Source: an uncultured Acetatifactor sp. (GTDB lineage: Bacteria; Bacillota; Clostridia; Lachnospirales; Lachnospiraceae). From it: a DNA stretch of 21,696 bases. Shown in pieces: positions 1-5,492 of the stretch; position 1 is the first letter of the stretch; each line of letters starts with the position of its first letter. Both the position numbers and the translations under genes were made by a program. The notes under the pieces are model-generated. The model did no database searches, was not told the origin of the DNA, and saw only the letters and a program-made list of their open reading frames with translations. The DNA lies in assembly GCA_910589035.1 (NCBI GenBank), contig CAJUSI010000040.1, positions 1 to 21,696 of the forward strand, in the 5' to 3' direction.

Positions 1-278
1 TATCTGATGATACCAGACGACAGATCCTAAAGCTGCTCGCAGATGGTGATATGACGGCGAAGGAAATCTCTGAAAACTTTACGATTTCAAAGCCTGCCAT
101 ATCAAAGCACCTTGATATTTTGAAAGAAGCAAGGTTAGTGACAGGCGAACGGACGGGGATGTCCGTTACTTATTCCCTTAATGCTTCTGTATTGCAAACA
201 ACTTTAGGCGCATTTTTGGAGTTTTTTGACACAAATAAATTGACTGGAAAAGAGGGAAACAAGAATGAAACTATATAG
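1..278 (+). CDS. ArsR/SdpR-type HTH transcriptional repressor (5' partial)
   Basis: The reading frame is open from the left edge (first full codon at position 3), so the N-terminus lies outside the window. The visible 91 residues form a winged helix-turn-helix: RRQILKLLADGDMTAKEIS, then the recognition helix region ISKPAISKHLDILKEARLV, then a wing with GERTGMSVTYSLN. This pattern is typical of the ArsR superfamily, and the SdpR autorepressor subgroup fits best because the next gene encodes an SdpI-like protein and overlaps by 14 bp. There is no CxC metal-binding motif in the visible part, so metal sensing is unlikely. By analogy with SdpR, it probably represses its own operon until SdpI sequesters it at the membrane; that is family knowledge, not visible here. 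Confidence 0.85.
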   Translation, partial: SDDTRRQILKLLADGDMTAKEISENFTISKPAISKHLDILKEARLVTGERTGMSVTYSLNASVLQTTLGAFLEFFDTNKLTGKEGNKNETI

Positions 279-915
279 AAGTCTGAATATGATATTCTTG
301 ATTATATTCATCATAGGTACGGTTCTGTGCTTTAAGTATCTTCCCGGCGAAATCCCTTTGTTTATGCAAAGCCCTTCCCGTTGGGTTTTTATTGAGATTT
401 GCTTTGTTCTTTTGCTTGTGTTAGCTGTTTTAGCATTTTTTCCTCATAAAATCTCCAAAAGTAACAGCGAAGTGAGAAATGAGATTACTCTGGCTGCGCT
501 TAACCTCCTGGGGCTTGGAATTTTTCTCTTCTATTTTGTAACGGTAGCTGAATATTGCGGTTTGCAGATGAATTACATGAAAAGTATTGTGCTTATCGCG
601 GGGGGCTTAATGGTGTTAGTCGGGAACCTGTTGCCGCAAATGCCTTATCGCAGCCACATTGGGTTCAAATTGCCCTGGATTCTAAAGGATAAACTATGCT
701 GGCAAAAAACACATAGATTTGCTGGATACACAGCAATTCCTTTTGGGATTATTCAGTGTTTGCTTGTCTTGTTTGTACAAAACAACAATCTTGTATTTTT
801 ACTTGGAATTGGTCTTTGGATTATAATTGTATGTATTTATTCTCTGTGTATTTTTTGCCGGAACAAGAAAAACCATAACGGGTATAATCGTTCTGATAAT
901 ACTGATAATCTGTAA
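265..915 (+). CDS. SdpI-family integral membrane protein
   Basis: A 216-residue, very hydrophobic protein with about six membrane spans (roughly residues 7-24, 41-59, 75-95, 107-121, 155-171 and 177-195). Residues 120-154 carry the family hallmark GN.LP......H.G.K.PW.L..K..W.KTHR.AGY, which marks the SdpI immunity/signal-transduction family. SdpI of Bacillus protects against the toxin SdpC and recruits the repressor SdpR. The gene begins inside the ArsR gene (14-bp overlap), with GAGGGAAACAAG just ahead of the ATG, so the two are translationally coupled. No sdpABC-like toxin genes are visible; the pair may respond to external peptides or be an orphan regulator pair. Base composition is AT-rich compared with the genes to the right. 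Confidence 0.85.
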   Translation: MKLYRSLNMIFLIIFIIGTVLCFKYLPGEIPLFMQSPSRWVFIEICFVLLLVLAVLAFFPHKISKSNSEVRNEITLAALNLLGLGIFLFYFVTVAEYCGLQMNYMKSIVLIAGGLMVLVGNLLPQMPYRSHIGFKLPWILKDKLCWQKTHRFAGYTAIPFGIIQCLLVLFVQNNNLVFLLGIGLWIIIVCIYSLCIFCRNKKNHNGYNRSDNTDNL

Positions 916-925
916 TACACAGATT
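907..925 (+). other. Short hairpin at the sdpI-like gene end
   Basis: AATCTGT, a 5-nt loop and ACAGATT form a perfect 7-bp stem overlapping the stop codon of the SdpI-like gene. No T-run follows, so it is not a convincing intrinsic terminator. It may only protect the 3' end of the message. Confidence 0.3.
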
Positions 926-1063
926 GAATGACTATACGATTGGCGGGATTCGGTATAAAGCGATGGAATCGTCCTTAAAAATATATAAAAGATAACTGCC
1001 GGACAGCGGTAAAAGAAAAAAGCCCCGCCGAACCTCGCCCCTGATACCGTTCCCCGCTGCCCC

Positions 1064-1091
1064 GTTCAGATTTTCCCGCAAAAATCCGAAC
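1064..1091. repeat. Imperfect inverted repeat in the 916-1330 intergenic stretch
   Basis: GTTCAGATTTT and AAAATCCGAAC form 11-bp arms with one mismatch (G-T pairable) around a 6-nt loop. It lies in a 415-bp gap between the SdpI-like gene and the acetyltransferase. Apart from this element, the promoter at 1181 and the dyad at 1227, I see no gene in this gap. Confidence 0.4.
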
Positions 1092-1180
1092 GAAGGAAAG
1101 GCAGATGAAACAACCATGATATGATATGAATTGATTTTTGACTTCACCACTTGACAATGTGGCAAAGGTTGTCTTAACGC

Positions 1181-1209
1181 TTGCCTTTCCCTGTCTGCCG
1201 GTGTATAAT
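1181..1209 (+). promoter_or_regulatory. Sigma-A-type promoter for the GNAT gene
   Basis: TTGCCT (1181-1186), a 17-bp spacer, and TATAAT (1204-1209). Transcription would start near 1216 and give a leader of about 115 nt containing the long dyad described next. Confidence 0.65.
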
Positions 1210-1226
1210 ATACTGCAGATTGCCAG

Positions 1227-1292
1227 AATTTACAGTACCGCAACCCGAAAGCTACCTGGCTGGCGGTCTGCAGTCGGGGCATACTGTAAATT
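1227..1292 (+). promoter_or_regulatory. Structured leader: long dyad ahead of the GNAT gene
   Basis: AATTTACAGTA (1227-1237) is perfectly complementary to TACTGTAAATT (1282-1292), giving 11-bp arms. Inside, CCCGA pairs with TCGGG to extend the structure. It sits in the predicted 5' leader, between the promoter and the start codon. It does not match a riboswitch class I recognise. It could be an RNA control element or a remnant of a small repeat. Confidence 0.45.
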
Positions 1293-1330
1293 TAACTGGT
1301 GCGCAGTATATTAAAAAAGAAGAATGCACA

Positions 1331-1771
1331 ATGATACATTTTCAGGCAATTACCGAAGACAACTTTGACGAAATCGTACATATGAAAAGACCGGAGGGTG
1401 AAAACTTTGTGGCGTCCAACGCCTATTCCCTGGCCCAGGCATGGCTTTTCCGTGAGGACGGGGATGTGTATCCCTTTGCAATCTACCATGACGGCATGCC
1501 CGTGGGATTTATGATGCTGGACGAGGATACAGAGGAAAGATGCCTCGTGGTCTGGAGAATCATGTTTCCGGAAGAGCATGCCGACAGGGGATACGGGTTG
1601 GAGGCCTTAAAGCAGATTATCCGTCTGGCCCGGGAAAGCGGCAAATATGACTTTATGGTTCTGGACTGTCATCCGGACAACAAACGTGCCTGGCATGTAT
1701 ATGAGAAGGCGGGCTTCCGCGACACCGGGGAGATGGAAAACGGCGAATGCCTCCTGCGGCTGGATTTTTAA
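1331..1771 (+). CDS. GNAT-family N-acetyltransferase
   Basis: A 146-residue protein that would transfer an acetyl group from acetyl-CoA to an amine. It has the GNAT layout: an N-terminal strand/helix (FQAITEDNFDEIVHM), central strands with PVGFMMLDED and CLVVWRIMF, the acetyl-CoA pyrophosphate loop ADRGYGLEAL (R/QxxGxG/A type), and the C-terminal NKRAWHVYEKAGF motif found in nearly all members. The set resembles the BltD/PaiA/SpeG-like polyamine or aminoglycoside acetyltransferases, but the substrate cannot be read from sequence. The ATG at 1331 gives the normal family N-terminus; the upstream in-frame extension back to a TTG is not family-like. The RBS is weak (AAAAAAGAAG). It is convergent with the ABC permease, leaving 75 bp with no clear terminator. 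Confidence 0.85.
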   Translation: MIHFQAITEDNFDEIVHMKRPEGENFVASNAYSLAQAWLFREDGDVYPFAIYHDGMPVGFMMLDEDTEERCLVVWRIMFPEEHADRGYGLEALKQIIRLARESGKYDFMVLDCHPDNKRAWHVYEKAGFRDTGEMENGECLLRLDF

Positions 1772-1846
1772 GCCTCATGGGCCGGATCAGGCTCCTGACA
1801 GCAAGGTTCTGCACCTTCCGGCAAAATCCGGACGCCGGATAAATCT

Positions 1847-2968
1847 TCAGACCACCTGGTGCCGGGCAAAAGCGCGCCCTGCGTACAGGCTGCCCAGGAT
1901 TACCGCCGCCAGGGCCAGGGGGATGGACAGCCACATCAGATTCAGTTCCAGAGAGCCCGCATGCAGCAGGGGACATGCGAATATTTCAAACAGCCGCATC
2001 TGCCGGATAGGCAGGAACTGGGCCGGCAGGTTCAGTGCTCCCAGGGACTCCCAGTTGATGAACAGGGGCAGCACGAACAGCACAAAGGAGATCACCAAGC
2101 TGTTGAAGGCACTCTTTGCCGCTGCGGAGACGAAGACGGATACCGCCGTCAGCACCAGGCTTGCCGTAAACCACATCAGCAGGGCGAAAAGTACCGCCTG
2201 CCCGCAGTTCATGGGGTAGGAAACGTTCCTGAATGCGCCGGAATCGCTTACCTGGACGGAGGCCTCCAGACCTGCCGTTCCGTAGGCCAGAAGGTACACG
2301 GCGGCAAAGGTCAGGATTACAATCTCCACCAATCCCAATGTAACCAGGAATCCCGCGATAATCTTGGCCCGGGCACATTTACTCTTCCCGTAAGCGCCGG
2401 TGAGAATCAGAGCATCCGTCCCCCGGGTGTATTCCTCCGCAAAAAGGGGTGCCAGGATAATAATCAGCACACAACCCAAGGAAATCAGGGTGTTGAGCAG
2501 GGCTGTCAGCATGGAGATCCATCCTGAGCTGTATCCCACATTGAGATCCTGTCCCAGCTCACCGTATACCTCCCCAACCGTCATGCCGTTCCAGACTCCC
2601 TTCCCGTCATAGAAGGCCTTCAGGGAAGCGTAGAGAAAATTATGGGTATACATTCCCTCTATGGAAGGATCCAGACCATGGCTTTTCATATCCTCCTCTT
2701 CCATGTCAAACTCCGCCAGAATGTCCTGCACCTTTGCATCCGTCAACGGCCCCTGATATTTCTCCGCAATGGCCTGGGCTGCCTCAATGCCCTCCTTTCC
2801 GTCCAGCGTCATCAGCTCTCCCTCCTGAAAATACTGCACCGCCTCCCCTCTGGGATAAATGTAGTTTGCAATCATGACCGCCTCCATCAGCGCCATTCCC
2901 AGGAGGCACGCCAGGGTGAGCTTTTTCCCCATGAGCTTCTGGATTTCAAATATGATCAACTGCCACAT
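1847..2968 (-). CDS. ABC-2 type transporter permease
   Basis: About 373 residues with the ABC-2 export permease architecture. There is one N-terminal membrane span (about 15-33), a long extracytoplasmic loop of about 120 residues rich in acidic residues, then five spans in the C-terminal half and a short basic tail. The cytoplasmic sequence FAEEYTRGTDALILT after span 2 is the usual coupling-helix motif (EE..RGT) that contacts the ATPase. I chose ATG 2968 (MWQLIIFE) because AAGG lies 8 nt upstream; a GTG at 2977 is the alternative. It is last in the sigma-factor operon, 159 bp after the ATPase stop. It probably forms the membrane part of an exporter with that ATPase; the substrate (antibiotic, peptide or lipid) is unknown. 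Confidence 0.85.
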   Translation of the reverse strand: MWQLIIFEIQKLMGKKLTLACLLGMALMEAVMIANYIYPRGEAVQYFQEGELMTLDGKEGIEAAQAIAEKYQGPLTDAKVQDILAEFDMEEEDMKSHGLDPSIEGMYTHNFLYASLKAFYDGKGVWNGMTVGEVYGELGQDLNVGYSSGWISMLTALLNTLISLGCVLIIILAPLFAEEYTRGTDALILTGAYGKSKCARAKIIAGFLVTLGLVEIVILTFAAVYLLAYGTAGLEASVQVSDSGAFRNVSYPMNCGQAVLFALLMWFTASLVLTAVSVFVSAAAKSAFNSLVISFVLFVLPLFINWESLGALNLPAQFLPIRQMRLFEIFACPLLHAGSLELNLMWLSIPLALAAVILGSLYAGRAFARHQVV

Positions 2969-3127
2969 AGAATACACCTTTTCCTTTCTTCCTTTTTTAT
3001 AAATCCATATTCTGTTACTTTAAACCCTGGCCCGGAAAAGCCGGAACCAAAATCTTCAGCGGAAACCCTCCGGCAACTCTCATCAGCGCCTTACTTTCAT
3101 GCAAAGGGAAGAGCGGCCATATGGGTT

Positions 3128-4000
3128 TTATTTTGCATCCTCGTCGCTGAAATAATACAGGTAGAGATCCTCCAGATTGGGCGCCACCTCCCTGGCCCCG
3201 GGCGCCGGAAGGGTATCCGAGATAACGCGCAGCACGGTTTCCTCCCCTTCGGTTCTCAGATTCCCCACATTCAGGGACTGGCACAGCCGCTCCGCCTGAT
3301 TGGAGGGCACCCGGCACTCCCAAACCTTCCCCCGGATCTCCCGCAGGATTTCCTCCGGCCTGCCGGTGTGCACCAATGTCCCCTTCTTCATCACCAGAAT
3401 CTCTCCCGCAATGTATTCCACATCCGAAACGATATGGGTGGACAGAAGGACAATCTTATCGGCCGCAAAGGAGCTGATGAGGTTCCGGAATTTCACCCTC
3501 TCCTTGGGATCCAGCCCTGCCGTAGGTTCGTCCAGAATCAGAATCTCCGGGTTGTTTAGCATGGCCTGGGCAATGCCCAGACGCTGCTTCATTCCGCCGG
3601 AAAAGGTTTTCACCTTTTTGTCCTTCACCTCCAGCAGCCCCACCGTCTCCAGAAGCTCCAGGGAGCGCTGCCTGGCGCAGGCCCTGGACAGGCCCTTCAC
3701 CGCTGACATGTACAGCATGAATTTAAAGGCGGAAAATTCCGGATAGTACCCGAAATCCTGCGGCAGATATCCCAGCAGATTCCGATACCGCTCCCCCATC
3801 CGGTGAATCTCCTGTCCGTCGCAGAAAATCTCCCCCGCCGTAGGCGTCTGGATATCGCACAGCAGACGCATCAGGGTGGTCTTTCCCGCACCGTTGGCTC
3901 CCAGCAGCCCGTAGACTCCCCGGTGAAGGCACAAATCCAGCCTGTTCACCGCAATCTTGCTGCCGTATTGTTTGGTTAACTTTTCTACTCTAAGCTCCAT
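3128..4000 (-). CDS. ABC transporter ATP-binding protein
   Basis: A 290-residue ATPase subunit with all the nucleotide-binding motifs. Walker A is GANGAGKTT (34-42), the Q-loop glutamine lies in YLPQDFG (about 81), the signature is FSGGMKQ (133-139), Walker B is ILILDEP (153-159), and the switch histidine is in LLSTHI (about 189). Its C-terminal 80 residues form an accessory region common in BcrA/CcmA-like exporters. ATG 4000 is preferred: GGAATGGAGAA precedes it and it gives the family start MELRVEKLTKQYG; the frame is open further upstream but that sequence is not ABC-like. It overlaps the preceding membrane-protein gene by 16 bp, so translation is coupled. It powers the ABC-2 permease encoded next. 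Confidence 0.93.
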   Translation of the reverse strand: MELRVEKLTKQYGSKIAVNRLDLCLHRGVYGLLGANGAGKTTLMRLLCDIQTPTAGEIFCDGQEIHRMGERYRNLLGYLPQDFGYYPEFSAFKFMLYMSAVKGLSRACARQRSLELLETVGLLEVKDKKVKTFSGGMKQRLGIAQAMLNNPEILILDEPTAGLDPKERVKFRNLISSFAADKIVLLSTHIVSDVEYIAGEILVMKKGTLVHTGRPEEILREIRGKVWECRVPSNQAERLCQSLNVGNLRTEGEETVLRVISDTLPAPGAREVAPNLEDLYLYYFSDEDAK

Positions 4001-4776
4001 TTCTCCATTCCTCTCTTTCCGCTTTTGAGTCCGCCGCACAATCGGACGGCAGCACAGATTGTCATAATACCGAAAAAGGCCAGGGCCAATACAGTGAACC
4101 GGGGGGCCAAGTTCAGGCAGAATGTGAGCATCCTGCCGTGTATCATGCGCAGTACAGGCATGCAGACCAGCATCAGCACAATTCCGGTCACGGCCAGGAC
4201 ATAGCCCCCGCATTTATTCGGAAAAAGCTTCAGCTCCCATAGATATACACTGCTGCTCATCAGGAAAGGCAGTACCACAAACAGGGCAAATTCCCAGATA
4301 TTTCCTTCCTTTCTCCCATAAAATGCGCTTCCCGCGGCCAGGACTGCCATATCCGCCGCACCCACGATGCACATGCGCATGGCGGTGAGCTGCCTTAAGT
4401 CATGGCGGCAGGCCGCCTCCATCTCCCACATATTGCAGCCAAAGCTTCTCACAAGGTCCACCACCAGCAGCAGCGCCAGCACCGGACCTGCCAGCGACAT
4501 AAGAAGGAGCGGTTCCCTGCTTTCAAAGACGTCCCGGTACAGCAGGGCAAAGAAAATCACTGTCCCCATCTGTACCGTCCACACCCACGCCGTGATATAG
4601 GGAATCTGGCGCAGCAGCATCATAAAAAGCGAATTATCCGGAGGGCTGTACCCTGGCATGGTATCCGCCCGCATCCTTATTTCCTGTTTCAGCCGCACAA
4701 TTTCTTCTCTCTTCGTCTCCGGCAGAGGATTCTGCGCCAGAATCCTCCGAAGCTCTTTCTCACCAGTCCGCTTCAT
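3985..4776 (-). CDS. Six-helix membrane protein of the sigma-factor operon (possible anti-sigma or transporter accessory)
   Basis: A 263-residue protein of unknown family. About 60 N-terminal residues are charged and helical (KELRRILAQNPLPETKREEI), probably cytoplasmic. They are followed by six hydrophobic spans (near residues 60-80, 92-112, 134-154, 160-182, 191-211 and 222-242) and a short basic tail. ATG 4776 is chosen because GGAGG stands 8-9 nt upstream. The start overlaps the sigma-factor stop by 17 bp and the stop overlaps the ATPase start by 16 bp. Its position directly after an ECF sigma gene, with a cytoplasmic N-terminus, suggests an anti-sigma role, but there is no HxxxCxxC zinc motif as in zf-HC2 anti-sigma factors. 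It could instead be a second permease subunit. Function is inference. Confidence 0.75.
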   Translation of the reverse strand: MKRTGEKELRRILAQNPLPETKREEIVRLKQEIRMRADTMPGYSPPDNSLFMMLLRQIPYITAWVWTVQMGTVIFFALLYRDVFESREPLLLMSLAGPVLALLLVVDLVRSFGCNMWEMEAACRHDLRQLTAMRMCIVGAADMAVLAAGSAFYGRKEGNIWEFALFVVLPFLMSSSVYLWELKLFPNKCGGYVLAVTGIVLMLVCMPVLRMIHGRMLTFCLNLAPRFTVLALAFFGIMTICAAVRLCGGLKSGKRGMEKWSLE

Positions 4777-5353
4777 GGAGCCCCTCCTCCTCAAATATTT
4801 TCTTCAATTTCTCCATTCCCTGCCTGAGCCTGGATTTCGCGGTGGGAAGCGCAACCCCTGTAATGCCTGCAATTTCCCTCACCTTGTATCCGGAATAGAA
4901 ATACAGAACAATTGCCTCTCTCTGAAATTCCGGCAGGCGCATCAGGCATTGCCGAATAACCTGTCTGTCCTCCGCCTGTCCGTAGGGCTTCTCTCCGTTC
5001 CCCCTTCCGCTCTCCGGCATATACTGCCCGGTAAAGCAGCCGTCCGCATCATATTCCTCTCCCTTCTCCTCCGCCAGGGGAACCTCCTTCCCCGAAGCCG
5101 CCCGGTAATAATCCCTGCAGACATTCAGGGCAATGCTCAGGAGCCAGCTCTTAAACCTGCGTGTCTCTTCACAGCTTCCCAGAAACCTCAACATCCGCAG
5201 GAAGGTTTCCTGCGCGCAGTCATACGCGGTCTGTTCCTGGCCCGTCCTGTAATAACAGAACCGGAAAATATCCTGATAATATCTGTCGATCAGCGGATCA
5301 AGCAGTTCTGTCCTGCCCTGCCTGATCTGCCGGATCATTTCTTCGTCCCGCAC
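4760..5353 (-). CDS. ECF-type RNA polymerase sigma factor
   Basis: A 197-residue sigma-70 family protein. Region 2 spans about residues 20-85 (LLDPLIDRYYQDIFRFCYY and the core-binding/-10 region DCAQETFLRMLRFLG, then RRFKSWLLSIALNVCRDYYR). Region 4 spans about 130-185 (LMRLPEFQREAIVLYFYSGY, then the helix-turn-helix VREIAGITGVALPTAKSRLRQG). Regions 1 and 3 are absent, as in ECF sigmas. The start is GTG 5353, with GGAAGGGGG 7 nt upstream; an ATG five codons downstream is possible. A TATAAT box at 5400-5395 suggests a promoter, with a weak -35. It heads an operon with a membrane protein and an ABC exporter, the usual plan for a cell-envelope or antibiotic stress response that induces its own efflux pump. 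Confidence 0.92.
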   Translation of the reverse strand: MRDEEMIRQIRQGRTELLDPLIDRYYQDIFRFCYYRTGQEQTAYDCAQETFLRMLRFLGSCEETRRFKSWLLSIALNVCRDYYRAASGKEVPLAEEKGEEYDADGCFTGQYMPESGRGNGEKPYGQAEDRQVIRQCLMRLPEFQREAIVLYFYSGYKVREIAGITGVALPTAKSRLRQGMEKLKKIFEEEGLHEADW

Positions 5354-5435
5354 ATGGCTGCCCCCTTCCGTTTACATGATTTATTAAAGTATATATTATA
5401 AGACGGAAAATTTCAGAGAAAAGATTTAAAGCACG

Positions 5436-5465
5436 AAAAAAACATCCGGTTTTTTACGCCGGATG
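5436..5465 (-). terminator. Rho-independent terminator of the methyltransferase-fkp operon
   Basis: Read on the minus strand, CATCCGG, a 9-nt A-rich loop and CCGGATG form a 7-bp GC-rich stem, followed directly by a run of seven T. It lies about 27 bp past the fkp stop codon and before the sigma-factor promoter, separating the two operons. Confidence 0.85.
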
Positions 5466-5492
5466 CTTTCCAGTCATCTTCCTCCTGCACTT

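Noticed and set aside
932..1282. Minus-strand open frame of 116 codons upstream of the GNAT gene
   Set aside because: Runs over the GNAT promoter and leader; no RBS and no domain.
1817..1839. TCCGGC/GCCGGA inverted repeat as terminator between the GNAT gene and the ABC permease
   Set aside because: Long loop and no T-run on either strand.
2642..3559. Plus-strand open frame of 305 codons over the ABC permease/ATPase junction
   Set aside because: Antisense to two recognisable transporter genes; no domain or RBS.
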